Assembly: GCA_017303505.1 (NCBI GenBank)
Contig: JAFLCP010000052.1
Span: forward strand, 1-47,397
DNA: 47,397 nucleotides
Source: Planctomycetota bacterium
GTDB taxonomy: Bacteria; Planctomycetota; Planctomycetia; Pirellulales; Pirellulaceae
Direction of reading: 5' to 3'
The translations under genes and the position numbers were made by a program. How positions within the stretch are numbered: position 1 is the first letter of the stretch; each line of letters opens with the position of its first letter. Shown here piece after piece: positions 1 to 8,397 of the stretch. The notes beneath the pieces were generated by a model. It worked only from the letters and a program-made list of their open reading frames with translations. It had not been told where the DNA came from and ran no database searches.

Positions 1-3000
1 CCCGATGTCACAAAGGTCACTTCATAAAGACCGGGCTTTGAGAAGGCGAAGTTAAGGTGACGGTGACTTCCCGCAGCGAGATCGATTGAATCAACTGTCG
101 AAACACCGTCGCTAGTTGACATAAACTTGCTCGGTGTCGTAGGCGTTAGGCCTGATCGCCACACAGAGAAGTGGCCTGGCCCCACCACGGAATGAAGATG
201 CAATGTAACCGAGTTACCGACAAAAATATCGTCGGCCATTTCTTCGGTGCCTAATCCCAAGAAAAGCAATTCCGGGTTTTCAACCTCCGCCAGTACAAAG
301 AATTCTTCGCCTACTCCTATACCTAGAAAATCATAGACAGGCAAAGCAGAGTCACCGGAGCGCACCGTGCGGCCTGCCTCACCCACCATCAATTGGGCTT
401 CATTTGGTGCATACTCGATATCATTTTCTTCATCATGAATGTGCAAATCCCACGCGCCATCTGCATAGTTCAAGCCGATGTCAGTATGTCCCACATACAA
501 AACAGTATCGACCACGGGACGCAGGCTTTCGTTAATCGTTACGGTCGCAGTAGCGTTGCCCCAAGGGGTATTCAATCTGTAAACGAAACTGTCCGATCCA
601 TCAAACATTGTGGAAGGCGTATAGGTAAACGAACCATCGGCTTGAAGACTCAAGGTTCCCTTGGTGGTAGATGTAACCAAGGTTGTAAAGATTTCGCCGG
701 GAACGTGCGCCTGGTAACCGCTATGCCAATCATCATTGACGGTTACAGAACCTCGCAGTACTGAGTCGTCGACTACGTTGAAGCTATCGTTCTCAGCATT
801 GGGTAGTTCAATTCCAAAGTGCAGCGTAATGATTTGGCTTTCAGCCAAGGGATCGATTCCCTCGTCATATGTGCCCGACTTGTTCACATCGACATAGCCA
901 GAAGCTGCGACATCGATTTGGTACAAACCTGGCTTGCTAAATGCCCAGTTGTAATGAATGTGGTCGAGGTTGGGGATCCACGCTCGATCGGTCGCATCGA
1001 TACCGTCGGCGGACGACATGAATACCTTTGGTTCACTGAGTCCGTTCTGATAAAGAGAAAAGTCTCCCCCCTCAGGCCCACGAACATCGAGCAATTGCAA
1101 TTGAATCCATGGGGCAGTGCTGTTGACGCGAGAGTCAGCTTCAAAGTAGCGAGCAAAATCACCTACATTGTTAAAGTAAGCACCAACACCAGGCCACGGT
1201 GTTGTTGTCGAATAAGTTTCAGGGAAAATCCAAACGGGTTCTCCCGAATCAGCGCCTAGAAAATCCCAGGTTGCTTCCGCAGGACGCAATTTCCGAGCAT
1301 CTTCACCCGCCTTTAGCAATGTGTCGTTGGTTTCCCACCACCCATCACCATACCAGAATCCATACCAATCCCCCGGCAAAAACTGAACGACTAGGTCGAG
1401 ATGTCCGTCAGCTACAACGCTTGTAAAAGTTGGAGTTGCGGTCGATGTTCGAACAGTGTACCCCTGACCGTAAAAGAACTCTCCGTTGCCGAATCCGACT
1501 CCCCCCAACTCATATCCAGAAGTATCAACAATCGAATCGTCATCGAGGACCTTCAAGCGAAGCGTTCCTTCGCCACTACCAACGTTTGCAGTTACAGTAT
1601 AGACAGCACCACTACCACTGACACTCGCAATGGAGGCACCTGGCAAGCCCACCTCTACCAGCTCAAAATCATCGATCGAAACCCCAGTGACTGCTTCGCC
1701 AAAAGTCACCTCAAATCGAACGGAAGAAGAGGCGACCGGATTAGGATCAAGACGCATGACGGAAGTCACAGAAGGTGCCCCGCCATTGACCAAGACAGCA
1801 GTGGTATTCACGGACGCCCACTGCAAAAACGAAGACTCAATGGTTCGATTGTAGATATCGGTGATTACGGCGCCGTTCAGTTGCAGCGAATTGGAGATAT
1901 CGATGCCATTTAGATCAAGATCCGTTGGCTGTACTTGGTACTGGAATCGAAGGACGTTTGGATTGGGTTGGCCAACGTAAGGAACTTGGACAACTTGCGA
2001 ACCAATAGTAACGGGTAAAGTGGGTGAACCACTTGTGGTATTCACTTTGGTGTTAAAGCCCAAGAAAACGTCGAACACCATCGGGTAACCATTCAAGTAG
2101 GTACGGTTAGGCGGTGGCGTCAGAGCTGTAATGTTGTCCTCTTGGCGGTTTCGGGACCAAGCAACTCGGTATCCGAATCTTTCGGTGAAAGCAAGATCCA
2201 TACGACCGTCTGCATCGATATCTCCAATCGCTACAGAACCGGGAAATGGATTGAGCTCAACATCGTTGGCAATCTCTTGCAATACACTAAACGCGCCCCC
2301 TCCGAGATTTTGGAGATACAGGACCTTATTTTGCTGCATAGCGGTCAGAGCTATGTCGGGGCGTCCGTCGTCGTCAATTTCGCCGATAACAGGAGTGCCC
2401 AGATCCAAGCCGGCTGCCAATGTCGTTGGCCCTGCAAATCCACCAGCGAGCATTCCGCGAAACACCATCAATTGCCGCGTCGTATCGCCGCTCAGCAAAT
2501 GAATATCCGTGAGTCCGTCCTGATCCGTATCACCAATTGCTAAGCCGTTCGAATATGCCGCCCCCAAGGACGCAATATCCGTAGTGACAAAACTGGGACT
2601 TGCACCTCCCGAGTTCCGCGCTACTTGCAATTGATATTCGCTGTTATCTCTCGACACTCGAACGATATCCAAATCACCATCCTGATCGATATCTTGAAGT
2701 GCAGACGAATAAGTCACTCGCCCGGCTGTGATGTCAACGACAGACCCGAACGCGTTGCCACCAAGATTCCGTACCCAGGAGAGTCCATTATTGCTGAGAG
2801 CGATGTCGTTCTTTCCATCTCCATCGATATCACCGACACCTACTACAGCTACGAACTGTGTTGAACGGGTCGACGGAACCAATTCCATCTCTTCAAAGGA
2901 ACCGGCTCCCAAATTACGCCAAATGGCAACAGCGGTTTCTGCGTATGACGCATCGACGTAAACACTCGAAACGATATCAGGCAATGTGTCGCCGTTGATA

Positions 3001-5669
3001 TCTGCAATGGTGAATTCGGATACAGTAAGCGCTGATAGAGTGGTTTCATCATCGAATGTGCCATCACCGTTGTTGAATAGAATCGTGACAGCGCTCAGAT
3101 ATTGAGTGAATAGAACATCCAAGTCACCATCAGAATCGATGTCGAATAATTGAATGTTCTCTGGATCCAACGCACCCGCAATTCCCAACGGCTTATCAAA
3201 TGTTCCGCGTACGACGGCTCCGACAGTTAATAAAAACGATTCCGAAGTTTGCGATCCATCTTCGTCTGTGACGGTTACGGTGATCGTGGTTGCTCCAGAC
3301 TCACCCGCAACAGGAGTTAGCTGGATCGTGCGATTGGAACCGCTTCCCCCTAAAACAATGTTGAAACTTGGAACCAAGCTGGTGTTCGACGATGTTGCGG
3401 TCACCGTCAATGAATTGCTCTGCGACTCCAAATCGCCAACAACGAATGGAATAGGTTGCGTTGCAGAATTTTCAATGATCGACAGATCTGCTATTTCGCT
3501 GATGGTCGGCGCGTCGTTAACAGCATTAACGTTTACCACAAACGTATCTTGATTCTGGAAACCATCTTCGTCAGTTACGGTAACAGTAACAGTCGTTACA
3601 CCAAATTGATTGGGAAGTGGCGTTACCTTTACAAATCGATTCGTGCCCGATCCAGACAAAACGATATTGCCATTCGGAACTAAGGACGTATTGGAAGAGG
3701 TCGCAGTGACAACTAACGAATCTGGGTTGGTTTTGATGTCACCAATTGTAAATGGAATGTTATTGGTAACTTGATCTTCATCAATGGATTGATTGGGAAT
3801 ATCGGATATCGAAGGAAGTTCATTGGAGCCCCCTACGATCAAAAGAAAAGTATCCGATGAAGTGCCTCCCTCTGCGTCGATCACGCTCAACGTTATCGTC
3901 GCGGCTCCCGTTTGTCCTAGTGCAGGTGTGAGCGTCACCGTTCGATTGCTGCCACTTCCTCCTAGAACGATATTGCCATTAGGCACAAGAATTGGATTGG
4001 AAGATGTGGCGGTAACATTGAGTCCACTAGCAGCGGTTTCAATGTCGCCGATGGAAAACGCAATCGCACCGGTTGCTGTATCCTGAGGTGTCCATTGATT
4101 GTTGACGTCCGAAATGGTCGGAAGATCATTAATTGGGTTCACCGTCAACACGAAGGTATCGGTTGCGAATAAGCCGCCAGCATCAGTGACTTTCAATGTG
4201 ATGGTAGCAGTGCCAAATTGATTTGCAGCGGGAGTAATAATGACCGTTCGGTTCGCGCCACTCCCACCAAATACAATGTTTCCGTTCGGAACCAATGAAG
4301 GATTATCCGATGTCCCCGAAACGACCAAGGCCCCCACTGGAGTTTGTGAATCACCAACCACAAATGGGATTGCTGCCGTCGGAGTATCCTCATTTGTGCT
4401 CTGATTGCCCACATCAGAGATCGTTGGTGCCACGTTTTGGTCGTTATCTACGATGGTAATGGTCGAAATAGTAATGGCACCCAAAAGCCCATTGGAATCA
4501 CCTTCGACAGTTGCAGCGTAGTCATCGATATTGTCAGGCTTGGGATTGGATAGAGCCAGCGAAAATGTTTCGTTACTTTCCTCTTCGTTATCGTTCAAAA
4601 TGGGAATAACAATCGTCTTGGATGTTTCTCCATCGAGGAACTCCAAGGTTCCCGATGTGGCTGTATAGTCACTTCCCGCAACTGCACCGCCGTTGGCGGT
4701 CGCATAATCGACAGTAACTCGACCGTCACTTCCGCCGACTCGAACTACATTGACCGATACAGTTCCTGCCCCTTCATTTACCGAGTAACTAGATTCATCA
4801 ATTTCTAATTGTCCGACACTGACCACCGAGAAATAGAGAGTGATATTCTCGCTCTGACTGAAGCCGCCGGTGTTAGGCGTTGTTAATCCATCGTCGCCAA
4901 AATATGCAGACAACTTCAGGTCTACTTCATATCTTCCCGACTTTGTGAAGCCATAATTGAAATGGGCATGGCCACCTGCCACAATCCACATGGCGTCGTC
5001 GGACGAAACTCCGTCGGTAGTATCTAAACCATTACCATCGGGATTGCTTGTCCCATCGTTGTAGGACGACATGTAGACGCTCACCGCACCGAACGTCCCT
5101 GTTTGCCAGAGTGAAAAATTCCCATCTCCAGCAGAGCCGTTTGGCAACGTATGGCGCACATTTGTGAGACTTGCCTTGACCCAACGCGCGTTGCTGGTAA
5201 TGCGTCCTTTTGTTTCGGCTGTAGGAACGTAACGGTCGACAGACGAAGCATTCACTCCATAAGCTGCGAATCCGAGGTAGAGAAGATCGGTATCTTGAGA
5301 TTGCGGGAGCAAGTAAAAGTCATTGCCTGCCGGGACGCCGATAAAATCATAATTTGTACCAGCAGGTCGAGAGGTGATCGCTGGCGAACCGACATACATC
5401 ACTGCTTCATCGTTCGCATACTGAATTTCAGGGGCAGCATCCGAGTTACGTGGTCCGACGTTCCATACGCCCGAGGTATGCTGAATGTTGATATCAACAT
5501 GTTCCTGAGTCAGAAAGTTCACCAAATCGGCGACCATCAACCTACGATTTTCAAGTTGTTCGGAGGCTAGTATTCTGCGTCCTTGCTTTTGTAGCCGTTT
5601 TCGGTTCCTGCGTTTGGCAGTCGCCGCACCGACGTCTCGGAACCACTTAGAAATATTTTGCAAAGACAT
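1..5669 (-). CDS. Giant multidomain surface protein, C-terminus beyond window
   Basis: The frame stays open for 1889 codons and leaves the window without a stop. The start ATG follows a GAGGTGAG ribosome site. A basic leader ends in LENRRLMVAD (residues about 38-47), the LEPR-type motif of large exported planctomycete proteins. Domains then read: choice-of-anchor-M-like (about 48-278, with HAHFNYGF); Calx-beta (280-408, with SYSVNEGAGTVSV); four tandem Ig/cadherin-like repeats of 102 residues (414-818); seven FG-GAP/VCBS Asp-rich loops such as DIDSDGDLD (about 823-1180); an SwmB-like and an Ig-like module (about 1180-1370); a second anchor-M domain (about 1411-1619, DHIHYNWAF); a cadherin-like module (about 1620-1716); and a third anchor-M domain (from about 1718, HRHLNFAF). 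The protein is probably a calcium-binding surface or secreted adhesin. Domain names are by eye; the export leader and the function are inferred. Confidence 0.9.
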   Translation of the reverse strand, partial: MSLQNISKWFRDVGAATAKRRNRKRLQKQGRRILASEQLENRRLMVADLVNFLTQEHVDINIQHTSGVWNVGPRNSDAAPEIQYANDEAVMYVGSPAITSRPAGTNYDFIGVPAGNDFYLLPQSQDTDLLYLGFAAYGVNASSVDRYVPTAETKGRITSNARWVKASLTNVRHTLPNGSAGDGNFSLWQTGTFGAVSVYMSSYNDGTSNPDGNGLDTTDGVSSDDAMWIVAGGHAHFNYGFTKSGRYEVDLKLSAYFGDDGLTTPNTGGFSQSENITLYFSVVSVGQLEIDESSYSVNEGAGTVSVNVVRVGGSDGRVTVDYATANGGAVAGSDYTATSGTLEFLDGETSKTIVIPILNDNEEESNETFSLALSNPKPDNIDDYAATVEGDSNGLLGAITISTITIVDNDQNVAPTISDVGNQSTNEDTPTAAIPFVVGDSQTPVGALVVSGTSDNPSLVPNGNIVFGGSGANRTVIITPAANQFGTATITLKVTDAGGLFATDTFVLTVNPINDLPTISDVNNQWTPQDTATGAIAFSIGDIETAASGLNVTATSSNPILVPNGNIVLGGSGSNRTVTLTPALGQTGAATITLSVIDAEGGTSSDTFLLIVGGSNELPSISDIPNQSIDEDQVTNNIPFTIGDIKTNPDSLVVTATSSNTSLVPNGNIVLSGSGTNRFVKVTPLPNQFGVTTVTVTVTDEDGFQNQDTFVVNVNAVNDAPTISEIADLSIIENSATQPIPFVVGDLESQSNSLTVTATSSNTSLVPSFNIVLGGSGSNRTIQLTPVAGESGATTITVTVTDEDGSQTSESFLLTVGAVVRGTFDKPLGIAGALDPENIQLFDIDSDGDLDVLFTQYLSAVTILFNNGDGTFDDETTLSALTVSEFTIADINGDTLPDIVSSVYVDASYAETAVAIWRNLGAGSFEEMELVPSTRSTQFVAVVGVGDIDGDGKNDIALSNNGLSWVRNLGGNAFGSVVDITAGRVTYSSALQDIDQDGDLDIVRVSRDNSEYQLQVARNSGGASPSFVTTDIASLGAAYSNGLAIGDTDQDGLTDIHLLSGDTTRQLMVFRGMLAGGFAGPTTLAAGLDLGTPVIGEIDDDGRPDIALTAMQQNKVLYLQNLGGGAFSVLQEIANDVELNPFPGSVAIGDIDADGRMDLAFTERFGYRVAWSRNRQEDNITALTPPPNRTYLNGYPMVFDVFLGFNTKVNTTSGSPTLPVTIGSQVVQVPYVGQPNPNVLRFQYQVQPTDLDLNGIDISNSLQLNGAVITDIYNRTIESSFLQWASVNTTAVLVNGGAPSVTSVMRLDPNPVASSSVRFEVTFGEAVTGVSIDDFELVEVGLPGASIASVSGSGAVYTVTANVGSGEGTLRLKVLDDDSIVDTSGYELGGVGFGNGEFFYGQGYTVRTSTATPTFTSVVADGHLDLVVQFLPGDWYGFWYGDGWWETNDTLLKAGEDARKLRPAEATWDFLGADSGEPVWIFPETYSTTTPWPGVGAYFNNVGDFARYFEADSRVNSTAPWIQLQLLDVRGPEGGDFSLYQNGLSEPKVFMSSADGIDATDRAWIPNLDHIHYNWAFSKPGLYQIDVAASGYVDVNKSGTYDEGIDPLAESQIITLHFGIELPNAENDSFNVVDDSVLRGSVTVNDDWHSGYQAHVPGEIFTTLVTSTTKGTLSLQADGSFTYTPSTMFDGSDSFVYRLNTPWGNATATVTINESLRPVVDTVLYVGHTDIGLNYADGAWDLHIHDEENDIEYAPNEAQLMVGEAGRTVRSGDSALPVYDFLGIGVGEEFFVLAEVENPELLFLGLGTEEMADDIFVGNSVTLHLHSVVGPGHFSVWRSGLTPTTPSKFMSTSDGVSTVDSIDLAAGSHRHLNFAFSKPGLYEVTFVTS
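3213..4430 (-). repeat. Four tandem 306-bp Ig/cadherin-like repeats inside the giant gene
   Basis: Four units begin at 4430, 4124, 3818 and 3512, a spacing of exactly 306 bp. Each opens with [AL]P[TS]IS[DE] and contains SLVPNGNIV-type and GGSGSNRT-type segments. Copy 4 is the most diverged at its start (NSATQ). They encode stacked extracellular beta-sandwich modules, and the near-constant unit length suggests internal duplication. Confidence 0.85.
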
Positions 5670-5737
5670 ATCTCACCTCAATCAGTTATCAAAGATGCTT
5701 GCGCGTGTTCGGTAGGTTTAGTAAATGTGTAGTTCCA

Positions 5738-6505
5738 TTAAGGAACATCGGGGCAGCGACTGGGGAGTGCAAAGTTGATTCCTGCATCGGCCCAAGTTTT
5801 GATCTGTTGGCCGGGAATCAGCTCCACATGGCCGTCAGCAAATAAATAATTGGCATACCCAGTTGCTCGCATTGCAATGGGCGAGCCCGGTGGCGCTCCA
5901 CTAAAGCGATCGGGCTGTATATCGGCCACGATTCGAGCCCAGGCACTGCTCAATGGCGTACGAAACCAATTGCGCGAATGCGTATGGTCATCGGTAATCG
6001 CTGTCCCCCGCGAGTCGGACGCAGTAAAAACCATGATCGTTCGCGAAGTCGATTCCAAGAAGTTGATACTCAACGCCTCATCAGGTCCTGGTTCGCAAAT
6101 GTATTCGTTGAGCAAATAACTGGTCCCTTGATTTTCCATACGCTCCCGTCCGCGTGGATCTTCGGGACAAATTCGGACCGAATCGACGTTTTCCATGTAC
6201 GGAGCTAATGTGTAGATCCATGTCTCTTCGAAATTCATGGTGGCGTGCGTCGAGCGAGGAAACCGCCCACGATGCGAATTGCAGTGCATATGCATCGCCA
6301 AGCCGATTTGCTTGAGGTTATTCGCGCATTGAATTCTGCGTGCCGCTTCACGAGCTTTCTGCACAGCGGGCAAAAGCAAGCCAATCAAGATGCCAATGAT
6401 GGCTAGCACCACCAGCAACTCAACCAGCGTGAAGGCTGATAGCACGGGCTTTCTCAAGGGGCTCGAACGACTCAATGGTCGGTGTATTCTTTGCCAGGAA
6501 TTCAT
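5738..6505 (-). CDS. DUF1559-family type II pseudopilin
   Basis: This 255-aa protein has a prepilin-type N-terminus. A basic leader is followed by [18 protein letters not shown] from residue 25, with the expected Glu at +5 (E29), then [14 protein letters not shown], the hallmark of planctomycete DUF1559 proteins. The C-terminus carries [12 protein letters not shown], the family's FADGHV signature. The residue before the cleavage site is Ala24 rather than the usual Gly, which prepilin peptidases often tolerate. The product should be a pseudopilin-like protein anchored by its N-terminal helix. The gene ends 68 bp upstream of the giant surface-protein gene on the same strand, so the two are probably cotranscribed. 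AAGGATAGG upstream may be the ribosome site. DUF1559 proteins are highly paralogous and their role is unknown. Confidence 0.9.
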   Translation of the reverse strand: MNSWQRIHRPLSRSSPLRKPVLSAFTLVELLVVLAIIGILIGLLLPAVQKAREAARRIQCANNLKQIGLAMHMHCNSHRGRFPRSTHATMNFEETWIYTLAPYMENVDSVRICPEDPRGRERMENQGTSYLLNEYICEPGPDEALSINFLESTSRTIMVFTASDSRGTAITDDHTHSRNWFRTPLSSAWARIVADIQPDRFSGAPPGSPIAMRATGYANYLFADGHVELIPGQQIKTWADAGINFALPSRCPDVP

Positions 6506-6817
6506 TGGGCTTTACCTATCCTTAAGCACACCTACATCTATGAAACAATGGACATCTTTAGGCGTGAATCCATTAAAGCTAAATCAGTATTTCTCGCTAA
6601 AGGCGCCCCGCCGCGCAGCAACAGTCAATCGGGTTGGTCGGACCATAAACCAACTGGTACATACACGGCAGGGCATTTAGAAATCTTTCGACTCAGTTGG
6701 GAATTCGAGATTCGAGTACCCAAGTGCTGCCGCGTCTGGTTCAAGAACACAATCGAAACATCGACCGCATTCATCACCACCGCTCAGTTCATGCAGAGAG
6801 AGTTAGCGAGAATATCG
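6506..6817. other. 312-bp noncoding gap with promoter-type elements
   Basis: This gap separates the DUF2946-like gene from the downstream pseudopilin gene on the minus strand. It holds an operator-like palindrome at 6634-6646, itself nested between GTTGGT (6633-6638) and ACCAAC (6649-6654), and one arm of a hairpin at the DUF2946 stop. No protein-coding candidate is convincing on either strand. Confidence 0.6.
6634..6646 (+). promoter_or_regulatory. FadR/GntR-type operator-like palindrome, copy 1
   Basis: The sequence TTGGTCGGACCAT contains the perfect palindrome TGGTC-G-GACCA, which fits the TNGTNNNACNA pattern of FadR-subfamily GntR operators. It lies 129-141 bp upstream of the pseudopilin start. 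The identical 13-mer occurs inverted at 7307-7319. No GntR regulator gene is visible in the window, so the cognate protein would act in trans. Confidence 0.45.
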
Positions 6818-6821
6818 CTAA
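6803..6821 (-). terminator. Hairpin overlapping the stop of the DUF2946-like gene
   Basis: The arms TTAGCGA and TCGCTAA form a perfect 7-bp stem around a 5-base loop. The hairpin covers the stop codon at 6818-6820. No U-run follows on the minus strand, so it is at best a weak or Rho-assisted terminator. Confidence 0.35.
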
Positions 6822-7276
6822 GCAGATGGTGGACCACGCGGTTGCTGAATTAGAAGTTGATCTGCAGTCCAAAACCCAAGCGGGCACGCGCAGATCCGAA
6901 AGGAACAAACATCGGGAGGTAATCGAACGGAGTCATCAAAACTCGCTGCCAGCACGGAGCCAACCAGTGATTGGCAAACCACACAATGCGCATCGTCGTG
7001 AGATTCATGACGTGTATCGTTATCAACCCATGCAGGATTTTCAAACGCTTGACCATCGCTGCGATTGTCGTCTCGCGTTGCATTTCCGGCATGACAGCTG
7101 GAATGACAATGGTCGCAGTGTGAATCCGCAACGGGCACATCATGCTGCGCGAAACCATCCGTTCCGACATGACTCAGATCATGGCAAGCTGCGGCGTGCA
7201 TCCATGCAGGAATGTGCCCTAGAAGGAGCACTCCGCACAGGAGAAACACGAAGATGGGCCGGACGCGCGTGCGCAT
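6818..7276 (-). CDS. DUF2946-like Cys/His-rich exported protein
   Basis: This 152-aa protein opens with a clear signal peptide (RPIFVFLLCGVLLLGHIPAWMHA). It is rich in His, Asp and Cys, with HCDHCHSSCH near residue 55 and HCVVCQSLV near residue 97. It ends in RGPPSA, close to the RGPPA tail common in DUF2946 proteins. The motifs suggest periplasmic metal binding, but this is inference; no enzyme fold is recognisable. Gene order does not settle the metal, although the divergent neighbour is related to arsenate reductases. A 13-bp palindromic operator-like site lies 31-43 bases upstream of the start. A 195-codon frame on the opposite strand at 6697-7284 is rejected, because the minus frame has the signal peptide and family-like tail. 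Confidence 0.7.
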   Translation of the reverse strand: MRTRVRPIFVFLLCGVLLLGHIPAWMHAAACHDLSHVGTDGFAQHDVPVADSHCDHCHSSCHAGNATRDDNRSDGQAFENPAWVDNDTRHESHDDAHCVVCQSLVGSVLAASFDDSVRLPPDVCSFRICACPLGFWTADQLLIQQPRGPPSA

Positions 7277-7635
7277 ACCACTGAATCAAATAAAGGTAAT
7301 GAACAAATGGTCCGACCAAAGACATTTGTACCCCTTACTATCCTAACATTCGTTGAGGTCGTCAAGCTTTCCCCCGAAGTTTTCCCCCTAAAGCGAACCA
7401 TTACCATCGCTTGCCCCTGCCCCTGTTCACCTATTTATTCAGCAATAAAAATCAACAGATACGTCTTCTTTCTGAAGGCTCGACGGCTCTTGAGTTCATT
7501 TTCCGGTGCTCTTCATGGGATCTTTACTTTGCACCGATGTTTGCCCAATTCCCGCGTGGTATCCTCCCGCGTGTCAGTTAGAATTATTTTCCCAGGGTGA
7601 CTCAGCGAGGATGTCTAACAAATAGGAATCGGCTT
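7277..7635. promoter_or_regulatory. 359-bp divergent intergenic region
   Basis: This region lies between the divergent DUF2946-like and ArsC-like genes. Apart from the palindrome at 7307-7319, it contains GGTAATG (7295-7301) and a distant complement CATTACC (about 7399-7405), which may be chance. No confident -35/-10 pair or small gene was found. Confidence 0.5.
7307..7319 (-). promoter_or_regulatory. FadR/GntR-type operator-like palindrome, copy 2
   Basis: ATGGTCCGACCAA is the exact reverse complement of the site at 6634-6646. It is further flanked by CAAATG (7304-7309) and CATTTG (7323-7328), which form an outer inverted repeat. Its position just upstream of the DUF2946-like start suits repression or autoregulation by a GntR-type protein. 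Confidence 0.5.
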
Positions 7636-8328
7636 GTGATCCGTAAACTCATGCAAATTGCCATCATGTCGCTCACCCTTATCCCGCAACTAGCCTATGG
7701 AGACCAAAGGTTGGATCCGCAGCTTCAACAATACATCGATGCAAGATGTAAAGAGTTCTCCCAAATCTCAGCTGATCGCAAGGCGCTTCTGGAGCAACTG
7801 AGTCACTATATATCGCAGGAGCTTGCTGAAGGTCACGAGGTAAAGCTCTCCTTTATTTGCACGCACAATTCACGTCGTAGCCATCTGAGTCACTTATGGG
7901 CGCATGCCGCCGCCGCGAATTATGGCATACCAAATGTCCAAACTTTTAGCGGTGGAACCGATGCAACCGCATTCAATCCTCGCGCTGTAGCAGCGTTGAA
8001 GCGAGCCGGATTTTTGATCGAGAAGAACGATGACAGCGACAACCCGATTTATTTGGTGAAAATTTCAGTCGACGCCGAACCGCAGCGTTGCTTCTCGAAG
8101 CGTTATGATGCCCCTCCCAACCCAACCCAAGATTTCGGAGCTGTCATGGTCTGCTCACAGGCAGATACCAGCTGCCCGACCGTTGCAGGCGCCAAAAAAA
8201 GAATTGCTCTTCCATTTGAAGACCCCAAGGTTTCCGATGGACGAGACGATGAAACGAAAGTGTATGACGAACGTTGTGCTCAAATTGCCCGCGAACTTCT
8301 CTATGTCTTCTCTTGCGTAAAGAAGTAA
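7636..8328 (+). CDS. Exported homologue of thioredoxin-coupled arsenate reductase / low-MW phosphatase
   Basis: GTG at 7636 is chosen as start because AGGA lies 8 bases upstream; the frame is open back to a GTG at 7597. The 230-aa product begins with a probable signal peptide (RKLMQIAIMSLTLIPQLAYG). The P-loop FICTHNSRRSH gives C75-X5-R81, the catalytic loop of low-molecular-weight tyrosine phosphatases. Downstream, VCSQADTSCP places C173 and C180 six residues apart, as in the redox pair (C82/C89) of Staphylococcus-type ArsC, and PFEDP resembles the ArsC region after that pair. The three redox cysteines are therefore present, while the second cysteine of the ArsC P-loop is Arg80. Arsenate reduction or phosphatase activity outside the cytoplasm would be unusual; the real substrate is unknown. 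Confidence 0.8.
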   Translation: MIRKLMQIAIMSLTLIPQLAYGDQRLDPQLQQYIDARCKEFSQISADRKALLEQLSHYISQELAEGHEVKLSFICTHNSRRSHLSHLWAHAAAANYGIPNVQTFSGGTDATAFNPRAVAALKRAGFLIEKNDDSDNPIYLVKISVDAEPQRCFSKRYDAPPNPTQDFGAVMVCSQADTSCPTVAGAKKRIALPFEDPKVSDGRDDETKVYDERCAQIARELLYVFSCVKK

Positions 8329-8397
8329 TCGCTCAAACGGTCGGTTCGATTCGAAGAAGTTCACGGTCCTCTCCCCCCTCCCATTCGAGCTCGTCCC

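Noticed and set aside
393-5570. Several plus-strand frames of 60-170 codons
   Set aside because: They lie opposite the giant minus-strand gene, which has a continuous open frame with recognisable domains. The plus frames have no signal, family motif or ribosome site.
6697-7284. 195-codon plus-strand frame
   Set aside because: It is antisense to the DUF2946-like gene. It lacks family features and is rich in His/Arg in a pattern expected from reading the opposite strand.
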